Positions 11,578-23,140 of a DNA stretch of 64,000 bases are shown piece after piece. The notes beneath the pieces are model-generated. The model worked only from the letters and a program-made list of their open reading frames with translations, was not told the origin of the DNA and did no database searches. The stretch spans positions 208,918,011 to 208,982,010 of the forward strand of contig CM076189.1 of assembly GCA_038277395.1 (NCBI GenBank), read 5' to 3'. This DNA is from Dryocosmus kuriphilus (taxonomy: Eukaryota > Arthropoda > Insecta > Hymenoptera > Cynipidae). The translations under genes were made by a program, and so were the position numbers. Positions within the stretch are counted from its first letter, which is position 1. Each line of letters opens with the position of its first letter.

Positions 11578-12679
11578 ATGGATCCCGCTACATTCAGGGT
11601 AGCTACCCTTAAGGAAGTGTGCAGCCGACGACGAATAGCGGCATGTGGAGCAAAGGCCGAAATTATCGGTCGCATTCAGGACGCAGATCCAACCGGCGAT
11701 TGGTTAAGGGAGGTCAATTCAATTCAGCAGAACTCAAACGTCAGTAACGATAGAGCTGGTACAGAGGACGATCACCAACGTGTCGAAGCAGCCACTCAGC
11801 AAGGCAACGGAGCCGCCCTGTCCCAAGCAGGTCACGATATGAGATCGAGTTTCTACGCCGAGAACGCGACTTGATGGCACGAGAACTTGAATTGGCTAGG
11901 CGCAAAATGGAATTTTTGCGTAATGACCACGCATGCCAACACAAATACCCCTCCGTAGGCCGACTTATGTACAGCAGCCGTCACGTCACGTGAATATCAA
12001 CACGCTGAAGGTCTTGATGAGCGATTTTAAGGGCAACAACGCTGACTTCAGAAAGTGGCAGGAGCAGTTTGAACTTGTTTGCACCACGTATAAGCTAGAC
12101 GAAGATTATGGGCGACTTTTCATAGGATCAAAGCTGAAGGGGAAAGCTTTGAAATGGTTCCACTCAAGGCTGGAATTCATCGGTATGACAGTTGCAGCAC
12201 TTTTGACAGAATTGGCAGCCATGTATGACCATCGTCAGGACCGATGAAAGTTACGAAGAAAATTTGAGAATCGCAAGTGGAAAGCTTCAGAGTTATTCAA
12301 CGACTATTTTCATGAAAAGGTGATTTTTGCGAATGATGTGCCCATCGACGAGGCAGACCAATTGGATTATTTCATCGACGGAATTCCGGAAGCATCACTG
12401 CGAAACCAAGACAGAATTCAGCGCTTCCTTGATAAGAAAGGCCTACTTGAGGCTTTTGAGAAAATATCGTTGAAAGAAGAAGTGAAAAGTGCTCATGAGA
12501 GTAACAAGAGTACACCACCCTCAGTGGGTTCAAAACCTGGAGACAAACCGAAGGAAGTGGAGTCAGCTGAAAGGGGCCCACCCTTACGCTGTTTCAACTG
12601 CAGCAAACTCGGACATCTTGCAGCTGAGTGTAAGGCGCCACTAAGGCCCCAAAGGGCGCGCCTGTTTCAAATCTTTTGA
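11578..12679 (+). pseudogene. Gypsy gag (SAP-like N-terminus, CCHC zinc knuckle)
   Basis: Structural protein of the retrotransposon. The N-terminus from ATG 11578 resembles a SAP-type helix pair (LKEVCSRRRIAACGAKAEII). After a frameshift near 11870 the core continues (SDFKGNNADFRKWQEQFELV, then KLKGKALKWFHSRL). An in-frame TGA lies at 12245-12247, after which the same frame continues from about 12250. A zinc knuckle CFNCSKLGHLAAEC (C-x2-C-x4-H-x4-C) lies near 12592-12633. It ends at the TGA around 12677. The inactivating changes are one frameshift and one nonsense codon. Confidence 0.85.
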
Positions 12680-12883
12680 AACAACACATCAGTCCAAAGA
12701 ATGGCCAAATATGAAGCCGCCGCAGCAGGAGCACATTAACAACGTTTCCCCTGAGCAATAACAAACGAGCGACGTAGCTGCAATATTGCTGGGGCAGCAG
12801 GATTCTGGTAAGACTTCAGGAAGTGCATTCGACGACAAGTACTTCAAGGAGGCGAAGTATGAGATCAATTCCGAAAATGCACA

Positions 12884-14595
12884 GTGTCACATTCTCTCCT
12901 TGGATACCTCCTATACCCTCATACAAATGTTACTCTGGATAATGTTGAACGAAAAATACAATTGATCGTTGTTCCGAATAATGCTATGCGAAATTCTGTT
13001 GTTTTGGGTCGAGACGCATTAAAATCTTTCAATTTGGGATTGATGGCCTTACCGGAAGTAGAAGCACGAGCCATTAAAGAAATTTTTGATATAGATGTTC
13101 AAACAGATAACCCTGATGATCTCCTTGAGATAAATTCGGAAGTAGGTCATAAAATTCAATCAAAACTGAAGCAATTATTCCTGTCTGAATACTGGTTTCA
13201 GGAACGTCCAGAATTCCCTAAGATGAGGACAGAATTGAGCTTGCGTCTAACTAACGATCGCCCAATTCATTTTGGTCCTCGAAGACTATCTCTCGTAGAG
13301 AAAGAACAACTCGGGAAAATTTTAGATAATTTGCTATCGACAGCTATTATACGTGAAAGTGAGTCTCCTTATGCTTCCCCAGTAGTACTGTCCAAAAAGA
13401 AAAATTATGAGTATAGACTGTGTGTTGATTATCGGTTCCTAAATAAGATCACATTGAGGGATAATTACCCGCTTCCGTTAATAGAGGACCAGATAGATAA
13501 ACTCCGTGATAAAACCTACTTCAGTTTACTTGATTTAAATACGGGTTTTACCACATTGATGTAGCAAAAGATTCAATTGAATTCACCTCTTTTATAACGA
13601 TATTTGGTCAGTTTGAATACCTCAAGACTCCAATGGATCTCAAAACAGCCCCCGCAAAATTTCAGCGATTTATAAATACCATTTTCTCTGAGTTAATTAA
13701 GTCGGGAGAAGTGATCGTTTATCTAGACGATATTTTAGTGGCTAGCAAAACTCTTGAACATCATTTTGAAATTCTAAAGCGCGTATTCAATCTGATCGTG
13801 GAGAATAAGCTGGAGCTTCGCCTGGATAAGTGTAAATTTCTCCAAACTAAAATAGACTACTTTGGATATAAAATTTCAGAAAACGGGGTAAGTCCGACCA
13901 ATCATTGTATTAAAGCAGTTCTCAATTTTCCCATTCCGCAGAACATCAGAGAAGTCCAAAGCTTTTTGGGGTTGTGTTCCTACTTCCGGAAATTCATGGA
14001 GGGATTCTCAATTATTGCGAAACCTCTTTATGACTTGCTCAGCAAAAACATGCCTTTCAAGTTTGGCCCAGACGAGCTACAAGCAGTGGAGAAACTTAAG
14101 AATAAATTGACCAATTTTCCCGTTTTGAGCATTTATAATCCAAAAGACGAAACCGAGATTCATTGCGGCGCTAGTAAGCTGGGCTACTGAGCAACCTTGC
14201 TTCAGCGTAAATCTGACGGGTTGTTCCATCCCGTGTTTTACTTTTCGAAGCGAAACACCCAAGTCGAAAGCCGATACGATAGCTTCGAGCTAGAGACACT
14301 TGCAGTAGTGTATGCCCTACGACACTTCCGAATTTATCTCCAGGGTATTCCGTTTAAAATCGTGACGGATTGTAACGCACTGAAACTCACTTTGGACAAA
14401 AAGGACATCAATCCACGTATTTCTCGATGGGCTCTCAAATTAGAAGCGTATGATAAGATATTTGAACACAGGGTCGGTGAGAAAATGAAGCACATTGATG
14501 CCTTCAGTCGAGCAGTTAACGTGCTGATTGTCGAGGATAACACCTTCGAGTCTAACTTAGCAACTGGTCAAAACCTCGACCCAAAGATTCGATAA
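12884..14595 (+). pseudogene. Gypsy pol: protease end, reverse transcriptase, RNase H
   Basis: The first residues (IQLIVVPNNAMRNSVVLGRD) are the C-terminal part of an aspartic protease; the catalytic D-S/T-G is not visible. Reverse transcriptase follows: VDYRFLNKITLRDNYPLPLI, then LLDLNTGF carrying the first catalytic Asp, and VYLDDILVASK (YxDD box near 13720). A one-base indel near 13540 shifts the frame. RNase H runs from about 14125: the usual first catalytic Asp is replaced (HCGAS), and an in-frame TGA lies at 14188-14190. The rest (FELETLAVVYALRHFRIYLQ) is in the same frame and stops at 14593. Confidence 0.9.
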
Positions 14596-14699
14596 TTGCG
14601 CGAGAAACTTTAAAATTCCGAAGATTGTTTGTTCGAGATGCGAAATGGTTTGATTTATAGAAATGGGACAACGACATTTTATTTTATGTACTAGAAAAT

Positions 14700-15817
14700 A
14701 TGGAATGTCACGTCCTTCGGAAATACCATGACGAAATGGGCCATTTTGCGCCCGAAAAAACTACTGATTCCATTTTGAATAACTATTGGTTTCCGCGAAT
14801 GCGAGATAAGGTCAAGACCTACGTAGCAAATTGTTTAAAATGTATAGCATTTTCGCCTTCTACGGGGAAGAAGGAGGGTTACCTTAACCCTATTCCGAAG
14901 GGTGACTCACCATTTCTAAATTATCACGTGGATCATCTAGGCCCAATTGATAAGCGAATTTCAACGAAACAACACATATTTCTTGTGATCGACGCCTTCA
15001 CGAACTTCATCAAGTTGTATCCGGTAAAAACTACAGAAACTCAAGAGGTAGTGAAGTGTCTTGATGATTACTTCAGAGATTATAGTAGACCACGAACCCT
15101 TATTTCAGACCGTGGCACTTGCTTCACATCACAAGACTTCAAAACGTACGTCAAAGAAAACGACATCAATCATGTTTTAGTCGCAACTGTGTCCTCTAAA
15201 GCGAACGGGCAAGTGGAAAGGGTAAATCGTGTTCTGAGCCCTATGTTAGTGAAAATTTCCGACTCTTAGACTGGCAACTTTGGTATAAAACACTATCTGA
15301 GGCTGAGTTTGCTCTGAATAACACCATGCATAGCACCACCGGTGCGAATCCTAGCAAAATGCTATTTGGAATAAATCAAAGAGGTAAACTGATTGACCCA
15401 GTAGCGGAATATTTAGAGCAAGCTAAGCACAGCGAAAGTAATCACGATCGTGAACAGGTTAAACCTAAAGCAATTGAGAAAAACGAGAAGTCTCAAGAGT
15501 AAAATAAAGCACACTATGATAAGAACCACAAAGACCCTCGGAAATACCAAGTTGGAGATTACGCGATCGTAAGGAATTATGATACTACGGTCGGGGCTTC
15601 TAAAAAACTTATTCATCGCTTTAAGGGTCCTTACGAGGTAACAAAAGTACTGCGTAATGACAGATATGTACTTCGAGATGTTGAAAATTTCCAAATAACA
15701 CAAAAACCATACATAGGTACATGGGAAGCATGCAACATGAAACCTTGGTGTCATGAACTCCTTACTACGATCTGTAATCTCTATCCCGAACACTTCTCTT
15801 ACAGCGATTTAGAATAA
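14700..15817 (+). pseudogene. Gypsy integrase
   Basis: Integrase inserts the cDNA copy into the chromosome. The HHCC zinc domain is seen in CHVLRKYHDEMGHF and CLKC. The DDE core is visible as DHLGPI, LISDRGTCFTS and NGQVERVNR. The frame breaks at a TAG (15267), and the C-terminal part continues in another frame (LSEAEFALNNTMHST, then KYQVGDYAIVRN and FKGPYEV), interrupted by a TAA near 15500 and ending near 15817. No chromodomain is seen. It starts in a different frame from RNase H. Confidence 0.9.
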
Positions 15818-15862
15818 CTATGTATCCGTTCGAGTCGAACCGTATGCCAGGATGGACGAGTT

Positions 15863-15952
15863 TGTAAGGATGTATCTCTCTTGTAATTTTGAATAATAAG
15901 CGACAATGGCGCCATCAGGCCCCTTGCTAGAGCCTGGCGCATCCGTTTGAAG
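15863..15952 (+). repeat. 3' copy of the 90-bp terminal direct repeat of the gypsy element
   Basis: Near-identical to 11312-11401. The sequence diverges immediately on both sides, so no further LTR homology is visible. Confidence 0.85.
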
Positions 15953-16155
15953 GAGTCAGTCCTTGAAGAACCACCTTCAACTACACTATGTAACGTCTGT
16001 TATGATTTGAATAAACATTTATATATTACATGTGCAAATATATTTAAAGGAAAAATCGAAGACTACAAATTTGCTGAAGTCAGTGTTTTCACACGAGGGA
16101 AAATATTATATGATGAAACCAAAACTTTACATACAATAATCTCGAATTACTGAAA
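15953..16155 (+). other. Short ORF next to the gypsy end, unidentified
   Basis: It is open on the plus strand without an ATG at its start, and carries EEPPSTTLCNVCYDLNKHLY with a C-x-x-C pair. It ends at a TGA near 16151. The residues look less random than most ORFs here, but no family is recognised. It may be a relic of another element into which the gypsy inserted. Confidence 0.2.
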
Positions 16156-16745
16156 ATATGCTATCTCTGTACTGGTCGTACATCGATGATTCGCTTTGTT
16201 TTTTGTTATTGTCGCTCATTTCTATGTTTTTTACTTTTTGTCGAGAAGAGGTACGTCGTAGTTGTTAAGAAGTGAAAAAATCGTGACTCACAGACGCGAT
16301 CTATTTTGAAGAATGAAAGACGAATCACTGTAAAAAAAGGTAGGAAAATTTACCAAAGTGGTTTTTAAGAATGACTGGCCATTCATCTGACACATTAAAA
16401 TGATTAATTTCACGAAAGGATAGAAAAATTTGACATCACAATTGAGGTTGGGTTGCGATGTTGATATCGTGATCAGAAGTTCGAAATCGATATAATGTAT
16501 TCCGATAGTATCAATTGAGATAATCGATATCCTTACGACGCATCCACAAATTACAGTAAAATGTCGTCTGCTAATCTCGTGCTCGACTCTGCTGATGTAA
16601 ATATACTGTTTACTCTTGTTTCCCGAAAATTCAAACACGTTTTTTTGAACATAAGAAAATTTGGAAACAAGTTTTTTATTTCATAAGATTTCCGACTATA
16701 AGTGTGTTGGGTGTATAAAAACTTTATAAAAAGCCGAAGCAATAT
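16156..16745. other. No gene recognised
   Basis: AT-rich. A CACTGTAAAAAAAGGTAGG motif at about 16327 resembles the ends of other repeats in this window. The minus-strand ORF 16288-16638 shows no domain. Confidence 0.35.
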
Positions 16746-16749
16746 CAGT

Positions 16750-17045
16750 GGTCACGAATGTCCCAAGACGTTTTTAGGACGTCCTGAAAACGTCCTGAGT
16801 CAGACCAAATAACGTTCTAAAAACATACAATGTTCTAAAGACGTTTTCAGGACGTATTTGGAACATTGGACGTTTTTTTCGCCTGACTTAAAACCTTTTT
16901 TCTTTGCACGTTCTAAAAACGTAATTTGTTTAAACATATTATTGATAATTGCTCGTAATTGTTTATTTAACGTCTTTTAAACTTTACGTCCTAAAAACGT
17001 CTTTAGGACGTTCTAAAAACGTCTTTAAATTTCGTACCCGCTGGG
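16750..17045. repeat. Palindromic short-motif repeat, GACGTTCTAAAAACGTC family
   Basis: At least ten copies of a 14-18 bp near-palindrome (ACGTTCTAAAAACGT, GACGTTTTTAGGACGTCC, AACGTCCTGA) are spread on both strands. Spacing is irregular. No ORF. Confidence 0.7.
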
Positions 17046-17200
17046 ATGGTACTTGGAAAGCTTTCTTAAGGTTCTAATCAAAGGTTACTTGTCAACTAAT
17101 TAAAATAAGCACTGAAGTAGAATTATTTTAACAAAAAGGAGTGATATCCCCCCAAAAAAAACTTGTAAAAAGTAAAAAAAAGTTTGGCGGCTTTACAGGT

Positions 17201-17310
17201 CAAAAAATCTGCCCGCTTCGCGGGCACATTCTCATCGCGCGCCTCGCGCGAAGTATGAGCGCGCCTGGGGCGCGCGTCTTTTGGCACTCGCGCTTCGCGT
17301 TCGATAATTA
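17201..17310 (+). repeat. GC hairpin cluster, copy 1
   Basis: A string of perfect short palindromes sits in AT-rich DNA: GCCCGCTTCGCGGGC (17211-17225), CGCGCGCCTCGCGCG, GCGCGCCTGGGGCGCGC and CGCGCTTCGCG. On the opposite strand the commonest core is GCGAAGC, a sequence known to form an unusually stable DNA mini-hairpin. The cluster is followed directly by CGATAATTAC and the tandem array at 17400-18010. Confidence 0.85.
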
Positions 17311-18133
17311 CATTTTTTTTAAACAAATTGTAGATTGGTAAAGTTTTTTAGTGATTTTCCAAATTTTTACAATACAGGATTTCGATTCTTAAAAGTAAAA
17401 CAATGAGTCTTATAAATACTTTTTGTAGCTCTTTCCAAGGTGAACAATTCTGCTTGTTAATATTTTCTCATATCTTGCATAGTTTTGCTGGAAAGTGGTT
17501 TTCTTTATATTTCATAATATATTTCACGAATAACTCAAAAACTACGCGTCTGCTCAAAAAAATGATAGAGAGCAAATTTGTAGATCTTTTTGAGTCGAAC
17601 AACTTTGTTCATTATCATTTTTCCTTATCTTGCATAGTTTGGCGGGAAATTTGAAAATCTTGATTTTTAATAACGTTTTATCGATTAAAACAAAAACCGT
17701 GCATTTTATCGAAAAATGGTTGAAACAAAATTTGTAGATCTTTTTAAATTGAACAACCTTGTTCTTTACCATTTTTTTGTATCTTGAATATTTTGGTGGG
17801 AAGCCAGAGTTTTTTAATTTTAATAGCGTTTTCTTGATTAAAACAAAAACCGTTCATTTTAGCAAAAAATGGTTAAGACAAAATTTGTAGATTTTTTTGA
17901 GATGAACAATTTTACTTTCTTACATGTTCTTTGTATCTCTCATAGTTTAGCCGGAAAATGGATTTTTTGATTTTTTGAAAACCGTTTTTGATGGATAAAA
18001 CCATAACCGTTGGTCAAAAACCGCTGGTTAACGAACTCGTCCTTTCTTTTTTAGCTCTTAAAGAAGTGTATCAAAGCGCACTCCAATCCGATTAGTCTTT
18101 CGAAAGTTATCGTGGGAACAGACTCCAACGATA

Positions 18134-18164
<31 letters not shown>

Positions 18165-18330
18165 CAACAGACAGGCAGACACCGTCGTAAAAACCGTTTT
18201 TTTGGATTCAGGAGGTCTCAAAACGTGGAGATTTCATGAAATCCGCGAAAGTCAAATTTTACATAAATCTAGTACCTTCTTTTATGAGAATGTAAAAATA
18301 CTTTTTTTAAAAATATTTTAGTTTTATTGA
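17311..18330 (+). repeat. Tandem array (about 153-bp units) with (GAC)n and conserved tail
   Basis: Units contain ACAAAATTTGTAGATCTTTTT, followed by a GAACAA box and a TATCTTGCATAGTTT box, and a TTAAAACAAAAACCGT box. They recur at about 17422, 17574, 17728 and 17881. Then come a (GAC)n microsatellite (about 18136-18164) and a tail CAGGAGGTCTCAAAACGTGG. The first unit is nearly identical to 24480-24635, and the array matches 33400-34150. I interpret hairpin cluster, array and tail as one composite repeat element; its class is unknown. Confidence 0.7.
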
Positions 18331-18960
18331 TTTCATTTTTTAGTATTTTCTGCTTGGGCTATACATTTTTTTCGCAATACTATCTTTTCCTTTAAGTTAT
18401 AAAGCTCTGGATTAATCAAATAATTTCTTCAAACTGTAATATTTAAGAAAATCAGTATATAAGTCTCTAGAAGAATAAAGGTATCATTCATGAAATTCGA
18501 CTTTGTCTGTTGCAATTAGATTTCGAAAAAGTTGCAGTTTAAGAAGTTGTAGAAAACTTTTTATCTAAATTCCTTTTTTAGAAATTCTGAATCTTTAACT
18601 TATTTTGTTAGGAAATATGTGACGATTAATTTATAATTTCTAAGGGTAAACAAAAGTTTGTGCGGCACGTGTTTTCAAGGTTGCACACGATTGTTATATA
18701 GTTTCAATTGAAGTCTCTTTAATTATGTACATTGGATATAGAAAAAAGGAGATGTGTAAAATATAATTTATGATTTTTAAAGGCAAGCGAAAGTCTGTAC
18801 GACGTGTTTTTTTTAAGCTTAGACACGAATGCTATAGAGTGTCGAAATACAAACATCTCAGAAAAACAATTGTCATGAATACATCTAACAAATATGGGAT
18901 TAAATTTATAAGTACAAATAAGGTAGTGACTAGTATACTTTCTCCAATAAAACATCAGAA
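18331..18960. other. No gene recognised
   Basis: AT-rich. The words GTGCGGCACGTGTTTTCAAG (18659) and GTACGACGTGTTTTTTTTAA (18797) mark a diverged direct duplication of about 140 bp (18640-18780 against 18780-18920). No supported ORF. Confidence 0.35.
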
Positions 18961-19017
18961 TATTCAGTTGTTCCCAAAATTTTCCACTGAGCAGTTTTCT
19001 TCATATTTCGCGAAAAA

Positions 19018-19072
19018 ATGAAGTTCACTGTTGCCTTGTTCTTAACCTCGGTCATTTTCCTAACTTTTTTTG
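19018..19072 (+). CDS. Signal-peptide exon of an unidentified secreted peptide
   Basis: ATG at 19018 is preceded by GCGAAAAA and gives MKFTVALFLTSVIFLTFF plus one base, a textbook signal peptide (Lys then a 14-residue hydrophobic core). The exon ends in TTTTTTG before GTGAGTGT, a near-consensus donor, with the phase-1 intron common in genes for small secreted insect peptides. A TCAGTT initiator-like box lies at about 18963. The following sequence is the repeat array 19085-19660. Possible acceptors exist (TTTTACAG near 19663, ATTTTTAG near 19698) but give an immediate stop or a 13-residue tail, so the second exon is not identified. It may be an orphan exon. Confidence 0.4.
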
Positions 19073-19084
19073 GTGAGTGTAACA

Positions 19085-19665
19085 ATATAATATCTGAACT
19101 GAAAAAAATTTTTCGGGTAAGTTTCCCCAAAATGTTTGGGACGCTCATTTCCCAAACATTTTTCGGGAATTTTCCCAAAGATTTTGTAGGGAATATTCAA
19201 AAACTTTTTTCGGGAACTTTCCCAAAGATTTTGTAGGGAAAATTCCCAAACAGTTTTCGGGAACTTTCCCAAAGATTTTGTAGGGAAAATTCCCAAACAT
19301 TTTTCGGGTATTTTCCCAAAGATTTTGTAGGGAAAATTCCCAAACATTTTTCGATTAACATTCCACTAGACCAATAGTAATAATCTTTAGTTAACTTATA
19401 TGTAAAATCAAAGATTTTTTGGGAAAATTCCCAATATATTTTAGGGATTTTTTATTCACAAATATGTATGGAATATTTCCTAATTTTTCGGATAAATTCT
19501 CGAATGATTTGGGAAAATTCCCTATAAAATTGTAGGCATTGTTCAATTACCCAAGTTTTTGGGAATTTTTCATAAAATTTTCGGGAAAATCATTTTCCCA
19601 ACCACAGAGGTGGAATATTCCCTAAGAAATTTTAGGGAGAATTCCCGAAATTTTTTACAGTGTAG
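19085..19665. repeat. Tandem short-motif repeat, TTTTCGGGAATTTTCCCAAA family
   Basis: Units of about 36-40 bp (CATTTTTCGGGAATTTTCCC, then AAAGATTTTGTAGGGAA) are repeated about five times nearly perfectly at 19155-19350 and then more loosely to 19660. The block ends TTTTTTACAGTGTAG, the complement of the CACTGTAAAAAA start at 2863. ORFs reading GNFPKDFVGN-type repeats are products of the array. Confidence 0.85.
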
Positions 19666-19699
19666 TAATATCATATCCATTATTTTAAGTACATTTTTA

Positions 19700-21178
19700 G
19701 TTGTATTATATTTCCCTTCCATTCGAAATTGTTCAATCTAACAATAAGAACACAAAACGTTCAGCTTTTAAGGATGAACAGTGAAAATCTTGCAAACTTC
19801 ATTGACGAAGCTGGGAAAGGAGAGGGGAACCTATTCGTCGAAAAAGCTAGATAATTATTTGTTAAAGTGTTCATTTTCGAAAAGGAATTTGAAATTCCTC
19901 TAGAAACTGTAGTGGAAAATTTCTTTTTATTCATATCAAAATAGTTAGAATCCGCCGAAGCTACCAAATGACAAAAATTCGTCCGACGTTTGTGTCTAAT
20001 CGATTTTTCGAATCGGAGTGGATAGACTGCCGGTAAAGCCAAAAAAGTTCTCTTTCGATTATTTTTGAATAAATAGTTAAGCATGATCATTATAATATTT
20101 TAAGAATATTCACTACTTAAATATTATCTATATTATTTAGCAATTACATGTCTTGTGTACACCAATCTACCTTACTTTTGTATGTGTATAAAGAAAATAT
20201 TAAAAAATAATCTGGCTATAACTGTCATTTTTATAAATTTTAATTGTGTAGCGAATAGTAGGTCCAATCAGATCGCAGTATCTTTACCCAACCTAGCCTG
20301 AGGATGGGACCAGTCAGAGGAGAGTGATCGGGCACACTCCCACCCTTTACAGGGGGGTGGGGCCGCGGGGGTCTAGACAAAATGTGTGACCGATCACACT
20401 TCTTTCCACTCTTACTTTCTAGAGGAACCCCCATCGAATTTCACCCTATATTGGAGGTACCCAATCCTTCAAAGTCGGAATCAGGTTAAATATAAAAATT
20501 CATCAGGTTTTCACAAAAGTACGCGAAAAAGCAGAATTGTGACTACCGCATTGATCCTAAAGCTGTTAAACAATTGCCTTTTTTCAATAGGAATATTCAT
20601 TTCGTTGATCCACAGCCTCCAGAATGTGAATCATCATACTCAGATCCGGGCTCAATGATAGTCCACCTCGTTCCCCAACTGAGCAGCCGCATATCGCGTA
20701 CAGAAGAATGCACATTCCTCATTATTGATAGAGGCAGCTTTATCGCAATTTTCAATGTTGATTTTTTGAAATTTCTTTATGGGTGACTGCGATACAAAAC
20801 TCAAAAAATAGACTTTGATTAATCTACCAATTTTATAGAAAAGTGCATTCGTAAACATTAATGCAACATCTACTTATTCTTAAAATATATGTTTTCTTTC
20901 AACTTTTTACCACTTATAACAATTTTAATGAAAAATAAATTTAAAGTAAAGTGTAGATATTTAAAACGAAATTTAATTTTAAAACTTAATTTGAATCTAA
21001 AAATTCCAGGGATACTTAAAAATAAGAAATTTCAAATTTATACTCCTAATTTGAATACAAAATTATTTAAATATTTACAAAGATATAAATATAAATAAAA
21101 ATATATAAAATATAAAATAAATAAAAATGTAACAAATGTAAAAAATATAAAAAAATATAAAAAAATATAAATATAAAT
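19700..21178. other. No gene recognised
   Basis: AT-rich, with one GC-richer patch at 20290-20420 (CAGGGGGGTGGGGCCGCGGG) lacking a recognisable ORF. 20900-21190 is a low-complexity AAATATAAA tract. Confidence 0.35.
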
Positions 21179-21193
21179 ATAATATAAGTATAT

Positions 21194-21513
21194 TTTTTTT
21201 TATATTAGTTTATACTCCCTTCCCTTTTACGGGTTTTCAGAGTCTTCCAGAACAATTTTACAAACATCTCTCAAAATCACCCAGTGACCCCCAAGAAATT
21301 TGCCCCTCGACATGAAGCATCTTTCCCAGAAAGATCACACTTTGGCCTTCTTCATGAGGGGACCTACAATTTAACGTGGATTCCGAACCACGAGAACCTT
21401 GGTAGAAGCACATAGAAAATTCCATTGGTACCCAAAAAAGCTCAGGAATAGAACCCCGCCGGACCTCTTGCTTGGAAGGCCGACGCACTACCACCTGAGC
21501 CACCGAGGCTCTT
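21194..21513 (-). mobile_element. tRNA-Gly-derived SINE, copy 1 (320 bp)
   Basis: On the minus strand it begins with a tRNA-like head: A-box TGGCTCAGGTGG, anticodon-loop-like GGCCTTCCAAGC (TCC as in tRNA-Gly) and B-box GGGGTTCTATTCC. A unique body follows and ends near an A/T-rich tail. Target-site duplications of 15 bp (ATAATATAAGTATAT) flank it at 21179-21193 and 21514-21528. The second copy at 34262-34517 shares head and body. Class: pol III SINE mobilised by a LINE. Confidence 0.9.
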
Positions 21514-21528
21514 ATAATATAAGTATAT

Positions 21529-22600
21529 AAATTTCGATACGAATGCCCACCCGTTTCGCTCGTACCAAAATTTCAATACGCGTAAAATATATTATCTTCC
21601 TTCGTTCCCTTAAAAAATGCATAAAAAAAAAACTTTCATATTGGAAAAATTTCACTTCAACCCTTAACTGACACTCGGGGTGCCCGACACTTCAACAAAT
21701 TTTGCGCTCTCAGAAATCATACTAAATCCTAGAAAATTGAACACGTGTTTGTTTTCGTTTTTTTTTTGTTTCTTGTCAAAAATTTTTTTTACTAACTTTA
21801 ATTAGATAAATGTCTATAAAACCTATTCTAGTTTAAAAAACATATGTTAATCTACATTAGATAATTTTTTTGTGAAAAAATATTCAATACCGGCTACACA
21901 AAACACGTTTTAACACAAGGGGTGTCAGACACCATTTGTGCTATTCACGTAATTATTTACTTAATAAGTAACTAATTTTTAGAGATCTTTCAATGAAAGT
22001 TCTAAAAATGTGTTTAAAATTTTTATGATAATTGTCTTAAATTATAGAAGGTTAATTATAGAAGTTATTGAAAAATATATTGTTTATAGGGCTATAAATA
22101 AATAATGGCTCGTCGTACAAGAAAATATCAAAAGAATAAAGAGTTTTTTTGCGCCAAAGTTTAATATAAAAATGATAAAAAATTCAATTCTGTTACGTAA
22201 ATGTTTTTATTCATAACAATTGTTATAAATAATGGAGAAACAGATTTAATAAACAATAAACCTAACCTTTCCCCTTTCAAATTGTTGTAAGATAGTTTTT
22301 GAACTAAAATCTAGAAATTAAAATGAAATTGATGTATGTATAAATTGTAATATCAGATTTTAATGCGTTAAATAAAAAAGCTCTTTATTACACGACTTTA
22401 TTCTATGTGCATATATTTATCTGTTACTTAAGATTTTAGTTATATATTATTTCGATTTTTACCAATTTTGACAGATAACGGCCAAAGGCACTTTAAGAAA
22501 TCAAATTTTGAATTTAAAAGAAATGCAAAAAACACACTTTTGAGACATCGCGCAACTGGATTGAATCATAGAAAAGACTGATTCGAAAGATAATAATTTA
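21529..22600. other. Possible piggyBac-like MITE relic; otherwise no gene
   Basis: At 21660-21690 and about 21918-21940 the short sequences CTCGGGGTGCCCGACAC and AAGGGGTGTCAGACACC face each other, and a short ORF beginning MARRTRKYQKNKEFF lies at 22105. These recall degraded terminal regions of DNA transposons, but no complete TIR, TTAA duplication or transposase domain could be established. Confidence 0.25.
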
Positions 22601-23140
22601 ATTTTGTTAAAAAATATGGGACAATTATTTGAGGGGCCGGATGCAATAACCAGGCGAACGTAAAAGTATTGTCCGAACGTCTTCTAATCTGAAAATTTTA
22701 AAATTAAAAAAATTTAATTTTTCAAAATCTTACAATATAGAGAATATAAAGGCGAAACTTTTTTTGTCTATTTTCAGTTTTTTTTTTTTGTTTTATGATT
22801 ATTTTTAATAATAAAATTGAAAAGGTGAGAAAAAATTTTCCGCATATTTAGTTATTTTGTAAGACATAAATCGTCACAAGTTAATTGAATGTTATTGAAA
22901 CTGTTTGAAATTTGGCATACACAAAGTGAACAAAAATCTGAAAATCGCCGTTTGTTTAATAATATTTAATTGCGAATTGAGGACGGTCGGTAAGCATGTA
23001 TTTTGAGCTTCCCCGAGAAAAAATATCGAGGGAACTTTGGAATCGAACAAATTTCAAGCGAGACCTTTATTCCTCACTACTGAAGGAAGATTTCTGAAAA
23101 TTTTTAGATTGATTCATTAAAAATTGGCTGAAATGTCCGT
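22601..23140. other. No gene recognised
   Basis: AT-rich intron sequence without supported features. Confidence 0.35.

Larger units (their letters stand above)
11037..15952 (+). mobile_element. Ty3/gypsy LTR retrotransposon, decayed
   Basis: The element contains gag, a partial protease, reverse transcriptase, RNase H and integrase in gypsy order, all on the plus strand. A 90-bp direct repeat with one mismatch (11312-11401 and 15863-15952, starting TGTAAG) flanks the coding part. Upstream of the 5' copy, 11037-11311 looks like an LTR U3 (AGTGACTATGTACGCGACC start). The 3' copy lacks this segment, so the 3' LTR is probably deleted or the true LTR is short. GGATGGACGAGT at 15850-15861 sits where the polypurine tract would be. 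Multiple stops and frameshifts make it inactive. No envelope ORF is seen. Confidence 0.88.

Noticed and set aside
19018..19347. ORFs with repeated GNFPKDF-like or FPKNVWEF-like words as a repeat protein
   Set aside because: They are the 36-40 bp tandem DNA repeat read in frame; only the first 55 bases before the splice donor look genic.
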